Assembly (NCBI GenBank): GCA_949126835.1
Contig: OX421497.1
Coordinates: forward strand, 21,287,409-21,351,408
Source of the DNA: Anisus vortex
Lineage: Eukaryota; Mollusca; Gastropoda; Planorbidae
Reading direction: 5' to 3'
Length of the DNA: 64,000 nt
Shown: piece by piece, positions 11,430 to 21,130 of the stretch
Layout: each line of letters opens with the position of its first letter
Position numbering within the stretch: position 1 is the stretch's first letter
The notes under the pieces: model-generated
What the model saw: the letters and a program-made list of their open reading frames with translations, nothing else
Told to the model about the DNA's origin: nothing
The model's database searches: none
Made by a program: the position numbers and the translations under genes

Positions 11430-12262
11430 TAGCAGGCCACATGCAAAGGAGATCAAGGAATCAAACTGGAGTATGTCTTTTCACCCAGAAAAATGCCAAC
11501 TAATAAGGGTATCCAAGAAAAAGAAACAAATAATAACAAACTACTTCATTCATGGTAAAGAACTAACTCAAACTAGCAATGCTAAGTATCTAGGAGTAAT
11601 AATAAATGATAAGTTATCTTGGAACCCTCACATTGATGAAGTAATTAAAAAATCAAACAAAACATTAGGATTCATAAAAAGGAATTTTTACAAATGTAAT
11701 AAGAATATAAAACTAAAATGCTATCTCACATTAGTTAGGCCTATACTAGAATATGCAGGATCTGTATGGGACCCATCAACTAAAGAAAACATTAAAAAAT
11801 TAGAACAAATTCAAAAAAGAGCTGCAAGGTTTATAACTAGTGAACATTCCCCATTGACAAGAGTAACACCATTAGTCAAATCACTAAACCTAGAAACACT
11901 AGAGGACAGAAGGGCAAAGAGTAAAGTAGTAATAATACATAAGGCATTAAACTCTAATTTAGAAATACAACCCAATAACAATCTGTTGCAAAGGTCAGAT
12001 AAACATAGAGACAAAAACACCTTCCTTGTCCCTTATGCGAGAACAAATGCATATAAGTACTCTTTCTTCCCGAGTGGCATTCGGGCATGGAATGGGTTGC
12101 CTGAACAAACCAGGAAAACCAATAACCTAACATCATTTAAAACATTAATAAAAATGCAAGACTAGACTCGGACCACGGATGAGCGTAGGACGCAATAATC
12201 TTCTTTATAGAAGGAGCGTCTGTAATGTATAAGATAAGATAAGATAAGATTATTTATAGAGA
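11430..12262 (+). mobile_element. 5'-truncated LINE (Jockey/CR1-like) inside the hAT element
   Basis: The coding part (11473-12165) is followed by a characteristic 3' UTR (actcggaccacggatgagcg, then ggagcgtctgtaatg) and a terminal (gataa)n tail. The same 3' end recurs at 20217-20311 and, on minus, at 30047-30440, showing an active family. Sequence left of about 11430 reverts to hAT DNA, so most of the LINE is missing. Confidence 0.88.
11473..12165 (+). pseudogene. C-terminal part of a LINE reverse transcriptase
   Basis: An open frame of 230 residues equals the thumb and C-terminal part of a Jockey/CR1-type reverse transcriptase. Visible landmarks in order are FHPEKCQLIRVSKK (1-20), KYLGVIINDKLSWNPHIDEV (about 38-57), a YLTLVRPILEYAGSVWDPST block (about 85-104), QIQKRAARFI, LNLETLEDRRAKSKV and a final SFFPSGIRAWNGLPEQTRKT. 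The catalytic YADD region and endonuclease domain are absent because of 5' truncation. The first Met is internal to the original protein. Not a host gene. Confidence 0.9.
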
Positions 12263-13087
12263 AAAATCATTAAGTGTTTTATATTTAATAAAAAAATTAA
12301 CGTTTCTGTGATTATCATCCTTTTTATTTGCATTAATATTGACCTCTAACTTATATTATGATCTCAGTTTAACTAGTTTAACTGAGAAATCCTTTAGTAT
12401 GTAACATGAAGAGTTCTCAACTGTTTACTATCATAAAGTGGAATAGATGCATAGTAATTATACAAACTGGGTAGTTAATGTAATGTTTAAAATTATGCAT
12501 ATAACTTCTTTAATCATACAATATTTATATAATTTTCAAATACGTTTTTACTGTTTATCATTTCAAAGTTATAAATTGTAAACCACTTAACCCTTCCCGT
12601 ACCGACCTACTTCTATCTATGCTGCCTTCAGTTCCGCTATATACGCGTCAGGGACTGTAAGGGTTAATTTGTTATAAAAGAAAAAAAAAAGAAACATATT
12701 AGAAATATTAGCTCAAATGAAACGGGTAATTACCTCCCATTATAAACGTTTCCACATTTGATTCAATAGTGGTGCAAAACAAATTATTTTTGTAATATAA
12801 CAAATTTACTGACTAATTATTATTTCTTTTTATAAATCTAACATTATGGTATTCAATACAAGATTCAATTATTAGAGGAGTAAAATAATTTACGTAAAAC
12901 AGTTATAAATAAACATTTTCTGCATTAGATCTAATTGTTTTCCCATTTAAGGAGTTTATGTTTCAAACATTAATAATTACAGAAATTACATACTATAGTG
13001 CTATTAAAAAAATATCTTATATTTCTAAATTAATAATACAGATAAATTTGTTTTAGAATAACCTATATTTATGTTTAATTAAAGAAG

Positions 13088-13720
13088 ATGAGCATAAAAA
13101 CTAGCAGTTATTGAGCGGTAAAGTGTGGGTGCTTAAAACAGCTCTCATGTGCGATAAAATCTGTTCACACGTGTATGTTGAACCAAAAGATGTGAGAATA
13201 ACAGATGACTTTCCTAAGCAGCTTTCTACCAGATTTTTCACCGCAAACGGACACATTTGGATGCCCATTTTTTAAATGTTTAAAATTCAACTTGCCGCAT
13301 ATTAAAATCGCCAATATTTCTCCAGTTAAAAAAAGATCTACCACTAAGAAGGTTGTCGTAATATCAAACAAGTTAGGCTTGATCTGATATGAAAAAATGA
13401 GTCCATCAATTTGAAAGTCTTGCCTTTGACTAGAAAACTCCGCTTTGAGTGCTTCGATGTACTTCTGAAAAGCCCAACTATCTATCTTAATATCTGCATT
13501 AATATAGGGATGTACATTTAGTTAAATGTTTTGAAATTGATTTCATGGTAAGATATGTCCAGTTTCAATGCAAATCCATTCCAGTGGCCCTTGTACATTC
13601 AAGTTCAACTCATGTGTCGCTATGTCATTCAGATACATTGGCTTCAATAGTCAGTTTTTCTCATTCTTCTCAGGAAATTTTTTTTTAATCATTTTAATCA
13701 ATAAAAAAAAACACTTTGCA
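13088..13720 (-). pseudogene. hAT transposase remnant
   Basis: Minus-strand fragments in changing frames: YLNDIATHELNLNVQGPLEW (about 13570-13640), then WAFQKYIEALKAEFSSQRQD (about 13420-13480), then, after a diverged stretch, GSTYTCEQILSHMRAVL (about 13110-13185). These correspond to the middle and the C-terminal dimerisation region of Charlie-like hAT transposases. The N-terminal half is missing or unrecognisable and there are several frameshifts. Confidence 0.65.
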
Positions 13721-13801
13721 GGTCTCTTGCATGCCATTTAAAATCGCTCTGCGTGCCAAGTTTGGCACGCGATCCTTAGGTTGCCGATTCCTGGGTTAGA
13801 G

Positions 13802-14477
13802 TGCTTTCAGAAGATTGGAGACCGGGTTTCTGTGAATGCCAGTCCTAGACTTGGACACCGAATTTCTCTGCAGACGGTACGCAGCAGACAAGTCCCGGAT
13901 ACGAATGCTATCTTTCTATCTTTTCAACCATCTTTTTTTTTTGTCACCACCAGGATGACTTTAACCATTTTCTACATTGTTTTACTCTACTCGTGATCTA
14001 TATTAGTAGGCTAATCACAGATAATGACATTACTTCTGCTAAACACCTCAGGCCTCCGCCAAAAATGACTGTAAAAATGCGCACATAGTCTTGTTATAGC
14101 GCACATTGTTTAATGAATAGTAGCAACTGGCGTACCGACGTGCAACCTACGCTTCTAGTCAGTCGTGTTTTTTTGCGTGACGCCCTGTGCTGAGACCTTT
14201 TCAAATTCTTAAAAATAAAATATTCCAAACCAAAGGTCTTATACCAAGTATGCTATATATTTTTTTTATCCAACAGGACTTATTGGCTACCAAGTTGGAC
14301 ATATTTATACAAAGCAGTCGTATACCGAGATTTCCCTGTAATAGCTTATATGCATAAATAGTCCTAGCCTATATGGGGCCTAGCTCTTTCAAAAGTCGGC
14401 AGTAAGAAGCCTAAAGGTTATGGAAATTATTATCAATTGGCGATTCCTAGCTTTTCGACATGCTTTAGTAGCCTAAT
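13802..14477. other. Intergenic DNA
   Basis: No supported exon. A short open stretch near 13800-13920 (ECFQKIGDRVSVNASPRLGH) could be an old repeat-derived frame, but no splice sites define it. Confidence 0.3.
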
Positions 14478-14737
14478 AGACCAGTCTTAATTAGGCCTGA
14501 CCTTTCACTAGGTCAGGGGTTATCGAGTGATGAGCTTCCTGTTTATTTCCGGCAACACTCTATACAAATGATGTTAGGCTTAGGGTTTAGCTGGTGTTTG
14601 ACTACTTATTTCAAACTCGACGGCCAGTTCTGTTGTTTTAGAAATATACAAAGGCCCAAGATTAGTTATGAGGAATCATTTTTAACATCAAAAGTGCGTA
14701 GCCTATGCGATTATTAATAGGCTACTCGATGTGTAAG

Positions 14738-14912
14738 CAGGGGCGAAGCCAGAAATTTGTTCCAGGGGGGGCTGAACTTTCGTGTGACAAAGATTTACCA
14801 AATTTTGAACAAATTTAGTGCATATTTTTAAAAAATCAGTTGAAAAAAAATTTTTTTTTCATTCCAGGGGGGGCTTAGCCCCCTTCAGCCCCCCCCTGTG
14901 GCTTCGCCCCTG
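14738..14912. mobile_element. hAT-type MITE, 175 bp
   Basis: Ends CAGGGGCGAAGCC and GGCTTCGCCCCTG are perfect inverses, with an 8-bp duplication TGTGTAAG on both sides (14730-14737 and 14913-14920). The interior has ccccccctg and gggggggct tracts. It sits inside element copy A, so it is younger. A sister copy is at 16652-16872. Confidence 0.93.
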
Positions 14913-15245
14913 TGTGTAAGTCGGGTTAAGTTAAATTTCACTTGCTTTATTAAAAAAAGTAGTCAAGAGTAGCGGTTCCTGGTTTTCAAAAAACATTCTC
15001 TATAAGTACATAAAGACGCAAAACGAAAATTCTTTTGCATCAAGCAAAACGTCTGACGTTCTTAATCCATGGTTTTCTTTCGGTAACAGCTTTTAGAAAT
15101 GAAATAAAATTTAACACCCTACATATTAACGAGTCTTAAATCTTATGTATGCATAAATTTTGGATGACACATCAGTTCCGATCCTATTCGCAAAATTGGA
15201 TTTTAAAAAATGGCTGCCTTCTGCTATAAATTATGGCATACTCAC

Positions 15246-15405
15246 TTTTAATATTGAAGACATAATCCTCACAATAATACTTATAACCTTTGTTTATTTG
15301 TAGTCGGCCTGAACTTGTTGAAAGTGCAATGAATTTCTCAACATCCGTGATTGTTAAGTCTGCAACAAGGTGTAAATCTCTGCTTTCAATCGTAATGGTT
15401 GCCAT
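15246..15405 (-). CDS. Exon-like frame inside copy A, possible YqaJ/SWIM-type N-terminus
   Basis: The minus strand reads from an ATG in good context (ttacaATGG) through MATITIESRDLHLVADLTIT, DVEKFIALSTSSGRLQINKG and YKYYCEDYVFNIK to a consensus donor (aaaa|gtgagta, GT at 15245-15244), 53 codons plus one base. The G(x)KYYCEDYVFNIK pattern recalls the region before the SWIM zinc finger in YqaJ-domain proteins carried by ISL2EU transposons. An alternative acceptor (cttgttgcag, AG at 15361-15360) would start the exon at DLTIT. No further exon was found, so it may be a fragment. Confidence 0.4.
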
Positions 15406-15681
15406 TGTAAGCAAAAAAAAAATGAAACCGGAAGCTCAACAATGCACTTGAAACATGCCGAAAAGATAATTATACGCTGTTTACGGGAATATAGCGGAAA
15501 TGCATTTGCATCCAAATTGCCTATTTAAGACGCGTCAATTACTTGTAGTAGGCTACAACCAGTAAGGCAGCACACAACATGTTTTGATAGTAAATGAACG
15601 AATAGGACCGGAAATGTTGGTAGACCTACACTATAAACTTTTAAGTTCACCATGCATGCATATCCGTTGAGACTGGTCAAT

Positions 15682-16351
15682 ACTCAGTATATGCATTGAC
15701 ATAGCCCTAGCCCTAGGCTATGTCAATAGGCTATCAGGCCTAATCTTACGCTGCCAGGTCTGTTTATTGGACAAGGGGTGGGACACGAGTAATGGTGGGG
15801 CAACACCAAGAAAAAATAATTGTATTAGTTCAATAAGGAATTAAGACGAATAGGCCTACACACGGTCGGACGGATTTATAAGGGAAAGTTTAACCAATGG
15901 GTTCAGGGGATGTTTAGAGGCTAGATGTAGTGTAGACACGTACAGAAAGAAAAGAGCACATGACTTACAATGATTATATTTTCTTTCAGTATCGAAGGCT
16001 TTTGACACACAACTGATGTTGATGTAATTCCCTACATGTAATTGATTTAAAAAAAAACATTGTTTTAATATATAAAAAATACATTTTAACTTGATTAATG
16101 AAACTGTGTCTCATAATTTAAAGTATTTTAGAATAAAAGAATGAAGTAAAATTCATTAAGTTCGAAAAGCTCGATAAACGCTGAAAATTTTTTATTAACT
16201 CATTTAAGAACAATAATTTTAAAGTAAACCTAACACTTAAAAGATCTTATTAACATAACCGCCACACATTAACATAATTTATTGCGATAACACAATAAAG
16301 GCTCAGATTTATATTAAACAAAAAACGGATAGTTTTATAAGAGTCACCAAC
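15682..16351. other. Intergenic DNA
   Basis: AT-rich with several TAGGCCTA-like words. No supported gene. Confidence 0.3.
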
Positions 16352-16493
16352 CTGTAAAGACCAGCCATAGATTTTTCGGCAAACCGTATTCTGTGGTGAG
16401 AGAAATCTCAAAGTTTTTAGTGGACGTAAACAAATCACCGTCTTCATTCCAGAATATTTCTCTGCCGTCAAATGCTCTTTTTTTTTTAAACAT
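16352..16493 (-). CDS. Possible coding exon, unidentified
   Basis: In a minus frame other than the longest one, an ATG at 16493 leads into MFKKKRAFDGREIFWNEDGD, LFTSTKNFEISLTTEYGLPK and NLWLVFT, ending at a donor (ttacag|gttggt, GT at 16351-16350) in phase 1. Composition looks protein-like, unlike the hydrophobic longer frame on the same strand. No acceptor upstream keeps this frame open, so it would be a first coding exon. Family unknown and evidence modest. Confidence 0.25.
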
Positions 16494-16584
16494 AATAGAT
16501 TCATTATAAAATATTTAAGCCCTAAATAGTACGAAAAAAAACAACTACACAGAATTGAGAACAATAGTTATAAATAAGCCATAT

Positions 16585-18940
16585 TAATTGTCAAGGGTGC
16601 TACCCGTGATGCCATTGCTACCAGTGCTACTAGTATTAACAGTGCTACCAGCAGGGGCGAAGCCACAGGAGGGGGGGCTAAGTGGGGCTAAGCCCCCCCC
16701 TGGAATAAAAAAAAAATCTTTTTCAACTGATTTTTTACAAAATATGTACTAAATTCGCTACAAATTAGGTAAATCTTTGTCACGCGAAAGTTCAGCCCCC
16801 CCTGGTATTTGGTAAATTTTTGTCACGCGAAAGTTCAGCCCCCCCTGGAAAAAATTTCTCGTTTCGCCCCTGGCTACCAGTGCTACTAGTGTTAACAATG
16901 CCTCCAATGCTACCAGTGCTACTAGTGTTAATAATGCCTCCAATGCTACCAGTGCTACTAGTGTTAACAATGCCTCCAATGCTACCAGTGCTACTAGTGT
17001 TAACAATGCCTCCAGTGCTACCAGCGCTACTAGTGTTAACAGTGCTACCAGTGCTACTAGTATTAACAGTGCTACCAGTGCTACTAGTGTTAACAATGCC
17101 TCCAGTGCTACCAGTGCTACTAGTGTTAACAACGCCTCCAATGCTACCAGTGCTACTAGTGTTAACAGTGCTACCAGTGCTACTAGTGTTAACAATGCCT
17201 CCAGTGCTACCAGTGCTACTAGTATTAACAGTGCTACTAGTAATAACAGTGCTACCAGTGCTACTAGTGTTAACAATGCCTCCAGTGCTACCAGTTCTAC
17301 TAGTATTAACAGTGCTACCAGTGCTACTAGTGTTAACAATGCTACCAGTTCTACTAGTATTAACAGTGCTACCAGTGCTACTAGTGTTAACAATGCCTCC
17401 AGTGCTACCAGTGCTAATAGTGTTAACAGTGCTACTAGTGTTGACAGTGCTACCAGTGCTACTAGTGTTAACAAAGCCTCCAGTGCTACCAGTGCTACTA
17501 GTGTTGACAGTGTTACCAGTGCTACTAGTGTTAATAATTCCTCCAGTGCTACCAGTGCTACTAGTGTTGACAGTGCTACCAGTGCTACTAGTGTCAACAA
17601 TGCCTCCAGTGCTACCAGTGCTACTAGTGTTAACAGTGCTACCAGTGCTACTAGTGTTAACAATGCCTCCAGTGCTACCAGTGCTACCAGTATTAACAGT
17701 GCTATCAGTGCTACTAGTATTAACAGTGCTACCAGTGCCACTAGTGTTAACAATGCCTCCAGTGCTACCAGTTCTACTAGTATTAACAGTGCTACCAGTG
17801 CTACTAGTGTTAACAATGCTACCAGTTCTACTAGTATTAACAGTGCTACCAGTGCTACTAGTGTTAACAATGCCTCCAGTGCTACCAGTGCTAATAGTGT
17901 TAACAGTGCTACTAGTGTTGACAGTGCTACCAGTGCTACTAGTGTTAACAATGCCTCCAGTGCTACCAGTGCTACTAGTGTTGACAGTGTTACCAGTGCT
18001 ACTAGTGTTAATAATTCCTCCAGTGCTACCAGTGCTACTAGTGTTGACAGTGCTACCAGTGCTACTAGTGTCAACAATGCCTCCAGTGCTACCAGTGCTA
18101 CTAGTGTTAACAGTGCTACCAGTGCTACTAGTGTTAACAATGCCTCCAGTGCTACCAGTGCTACCAGTATTAACAGTGCTATCAGTGCTACTAGTATTAA
18201 CAGTGCTACCAGTGCCACTAGTGTTAACAATGCCTCCAGTGCTACCAGTGCTACTAGTATTAACAGTGCTACCAGTGCTACTGGTGTTAACATTGCTACC
18301 AGTGCTACTAGTGTTAACAATGCCTCCAGTGCTACCAGTACTACTAGTGTTAACAGTGCTACTAGTGTTGAAAGTGCTACCAGTGCTACTAGTGTTAACA
18401 ATGCCTCCAGTGCTACCAGTGCTACTAGTGTTGACAGTGTTACCAGTGCTACTAGTGTTAACAATGCCTCCAGTGCTACTAGTGTTGACAGTGCTACCAG
18501 TGCTACTAGTGTCAACAATGCCTCCAGTGCTACCAGTGCTACTAGTGTTAACAGTGCTACCAGTGCTACTAGTATTAACAGTGCTACCAGTGCTACTAGT
18601 GTTAACAATGCCTCCAGTGCTACCAGTGCTACTAGTATTAACAGTGCTACCAGTGCTACTATTAATAACAGTGCTACCAGTGCTACTAATGTTAACAGTT
18701 CCACCAGTCCTACTAGTATTAACAGTGCTACCAGTGCTACCAGTGTTAACAGTACTACCAGTGCTACTAGTATTAACAGTGCTACCAGTGCTCCTAGTGT
18801 TAACAATGCCTCCAGTGCTACCAGTGCTACTAGTGTTAACAGTGCTACCAGTGCTTCTAGTATTAACAGTGCTACTAGTGTTAACAATGCCACCAGTGAT
18901 GCCAGTCCAGTGCTACTATTGCTAACAAAGCTGCTGGTGC
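16585..18940. repeat. 9-bp-based minisatellite, 2.3 kb
   Basis: Built from 9-mers agtgctacc, agtgctact, agtgttaac, agtattaac and aatgcctcc, arranged in 27- and 36-bp units, with a tandem 477-bp higher-order duplication (17284-17760 and 17761-18237). A MITE (16652-16872) is inserted near the left end. Unit lengths are always multiples of nine, so at least three frames stay open for about 2 kb: plus (LLVLTVLPV type), minus (LVALLTLVA type) and a third plus frame without ATG reading SATSATSVNNAS, mucin-like. None has independent gene evidence. Confidence 0.95.
16652..16872. mobile_element. hAT-type MITE, 221 bp, inside minisatellite
   Basis: Ends CAGGGGCGAAGCC and, at the right, ...TTTCGCCCCTG, with an 8-bp duplication GCTACCAG (16644-16651 and 16873-16880) that is itself array sequence. 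It is the same family as 14738-14912. It contains an internal repeat of ggtaaat(c/t)tttgtcacgcg. Confidence 0.92.
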
Positions 18941-19734
18941 TGCCACAATTAAGACGTTAAGATGCACACAAAGTGAATGTTAAAATATTGAAAACTATAA
19001 TTATATTATAGACATTAAATTTCCAAAATAAAAACACTTCAAAACAAGGCTTATAAGCTTATATTAATTATTATGATATATATTATGTATTATTTCTATA
19101 GGCCTAACCTGGCGCATACGTCATCACGCCCGTCTGATGCTAGCATGCAGACCTGGATGTACCAAACCAGGTTTAGGATGTGCAATTTTGCAATCCAAAT
19201 AATCCGGAGCAATACTTCTGAGACACGGTTTATTTTTTAAAAAAAAAGCACTAGTAAACTACTTAAGTCATCATTTTAACAAACTCATTCCCAGAAACAT
19301 CTTTTGCGAGTTTCACATTGAGAATTAAATATTAACTTATTTGATAACTTAGAGTTTATAATAAGAGACTTTCCATATATTACACTAGGACAGGCGATTT
19401 TCACTTATTTTACTCCCTCCACATATCGTTCCAAAATGTCGCAATGATCAGCAAATAACTACAATAACATCATTCCAAAGTCCAAATTGGCATATGCCAA
19501 TATACTTTTATTGTCACTGTCGTATTAGCGTTACTGTATTGAGATTTGAGAACTTGATTGTTTCGTTAATTAGAGAACTTCATGTTTCGTTATTTGGACT
19601 GACTTAATAGGTCACTTCCTGTGTTGTTGTCCTTGTCAAAGCCTCGCTGCTTTATCTCGTGTTCAACCATTAAAGAAATCAAAGTTATTGTTATACATAT
19701 AAATAAATTACCGAAACCATTTAAGATTGGACAT
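18941..19734. other. Intergenic or intronic DNA
   Basis: AT-rich, with one TAGGCCTAA word and no coding frame. It lies downstream of the last modelled exon of the minus-strand secreted-protein gene. Confidence 0.3.
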
Positions 19735-19845
19735 ATTTTATCTTACGTCATCCCCTTCCCTCGCCACATATAGTTGCAAATGTTGACCCCCCCCCCACTC
19801 CCCTGGCTGCGTGACGTCATTTATGAACGTCCACTAATAGGTTTT
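19735..19845 (-). mobile_element. MITE end fragment at 3' end of secreted-protein gene
   Basis: Minus strand reads ttagtggacgttcataaatg and acgtcacgca, then a G run and gcgagggaaggggatgacgt. This is the left part of the MITE family seen whole at 6137-6501. No matching right end follows, so it is truncated. It overlaps the last codons of the exon at 19817-20112. Confidence 0.7.
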
Positions 19846-20112
19846 TTTTGTTCGCAAAGGGGGTACAATAGAGAATATAGTGATTTGGGGAAATATCGTA
19901 CTTATAGTTTTCGTGTCCGTTTATTTCCATTATGGCTTTTTCTAGTCTGACGTCAAGTGCCTGAACTGTGACTTCATTGTGAGTTTTCACATGGCATTTG
20001 CACGAAGCTGGTTCGACAGTAAGCGAACTTTTGTTCAACTTCAGATGAGCTTGAGACGCGCCCACAAGAGATGTATTTACACACGAGTTGATGACGTAAT
20101 TTTCTGAGTTGA
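19817..20112 (-). CDS. Secreted-protein gene, exon 3 (CUB-like segment?)
   Basis: Minus-strand exon after an acceptor (tgtttattctaag, AG at 20114-20113): two bases, 97 codons and a TGA at 19817-19819. It enters at phase 1, matching the exon 2 donor. Landmarks: NSC, a sequon NTS, HLKLNKSSLTVEPASCKCHV, VTVQALDVRLEKAIMEINGH and YILYCTP, giving four cysteines. The alternating pattern around SLTV..C.C...VTV.ALDVRL suggests a beta-sandwich such as a CUB-like fold; this is inference. The last residues (LLVDVHK and stop) are read from a MITE end (19735-19845), so the original C-terminus may have been longer. Confidence 0.55.
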
Positions 20113-20216
20113 CTTAGAATAAACAGAATGAGCAGTTAAAAAAAAACATATATATATATTACCTTAAATTTTAAATTATCTGAACAATAGGGTCTATAGG
20201 GTTGGCTATATTACTA

Positions 20217-20311
20217 TATGACTAGACTCAGACCACGGATGAGTGTATTTATAGGACGCAATAATCTTCTTTATAAAAGGAGCGTCTGTAATTTATAACA
20301 TAAGATAAGAT
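20217..20311 (+). mobile_element. LINE 3' end fragment
   Basis: gactagactcagaccacgga, then aggacgcaataatcttcttt and ggagcgtctgtaattt, ending in an ataagataaga tail. This is a copy of the 3' UTR of the LINE at 11430-12262 without coding sequence, an extreme 5' truncation. It lies in intron 2 of the secreted-protein gene. Confidence 0.85.
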
Positions 20312-20504
20312 TTCGTTTTATTTGTACTTAAATCCTGAATAATTGGTAAAATTATAAATATGTTAGGCCTAGCATGAATTTCGGTTTGCCTGATCTCGGA
20401 GAAGAACTGAAAGTAACAATAAGAATCTAGATATCTATACGACTGCAGAGCTTAGCTCTCGAAACCCTCTCCCTTTGCCAAAGAAGATGGTTTTTCATCC
20501 CTGG

Positions 20505-21126
20505 TGTTACGTATGTCGGTCAAAGAGGAATGACGTACTAGGGCATTGACCTCTTAACAAGTGCGTATTAGAGACCAAGGTTTGACCTTTATGCTCTAAG
20601 GGCAGTTTAAATAAAATAATTCGTTCAACCCCGTGGACATTGAAGGTTATAATCTGGATCGCAGTATCCTATAGACCAGTGAAATTGAAATGCGTATTAG
20701 GACCCTGTAGAATCTTCGATAATAGTTTTCTTTTTAAAGTCCCTACCTCGTTAAAGTTAGTTCAGTTTGAACGTTTGTAGAGAGAAGTCGCTATATTGAT
20801 ATTTGTATATTTTTCATGTCATTCTATTGAAACTCTTATGTTGCCATCAGTTGATGCATTTATTTAAAGTTTATATTGAGTCTACAATTTAAATAAAATT
20901 GTTTATTCAACAACTGGAGTTGTTTGATCTATCATTGTTGAAAGAAAGGTGTTGAAGATAATTATACCGAATATAACTACATTACTGCATAGACCTGTCA
21001 GTCAAGGAACCCCTAGCTTGGACGTCAGATCAGCAGAATCTAGAGACTTCTAATAAAGATACAACTATACATTGAATCCGATTTAACGAGTCGTAATAAT
21101 AGTCATCATAGAAATAGTTCATAACA
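20505..21126. mobile_element. Probable solo LTR, 622 bp
   Basis: The ends TGTTA and TAACA are perfect inverted repeats of TG...CA type, flanked by the direct repeat CTGG (20501-20504 and 21127-21130; a fifth base, T, also matches on reframing). AATAAA near 21053 could be the LTR poly(A) signal. No internal retroelement coding or primer-binding site lies beside it, so this is a solo LTR left by recombination. Family unassigned. Confidence 0.7.
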
Positions 21127-21130
21127 CTGG

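Larger units (their letters stand above)
11289..13793 (-). mobile_element. Dead hAT transposon, 2.5 kb, with LINE inside
   Basis: Ends CAGGGGTCGGCAACCTTTT and, inverted, CAGGAATCGGCAACCTAAGG, flanked by an 8-bp duplication gattagag / ggttagag (11281-11288 and 13794-13801, one mismatch). Minus-strand transposase remnants lie at about 13088-13720. A 5'-truncated LINE (11430-12262) was inserted later. An 8-bp duplication, this TIR start and the remnants place it in the hAT superfamily. Confidence 0.85.
14478..15679. mobile_element. AT-flanked DNA element, copy A (ISL2EU-like, tentative)
   Basis: Inverted ends AGACCAGTCTTAA and, on the opposite strand, TGACCAGTCTCAAC, flanked by AT (14476-14477 and 15680-15681). 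It shares long blocks with copy B at 23979-24568: ctcgacggcc(c/a)gttctgttg..., acgaaaattcttttgcatcaagcaa, and gcagcacaca...aaatgaacgaataggaccgg. Copy A also carries a block of about 400 bp absent from B that holds a minus-strand exon-like frame (15246-15405), plus a MITE (14738-14912). AT duplications and a possible YqaJ/SWIM-type N-terminus suggest ISL2EU; this is inference. Confidence 0.7.

Noticed and set aside
16758..18925. Two overlapping open frames of 711 (-) and 701 (+) residues
   Set aside because: Both are Leu/Val/Ala-type translations of a 9-bp-based minisatellite and start in or beside an inserted MITE. Only unit length keeps them open.
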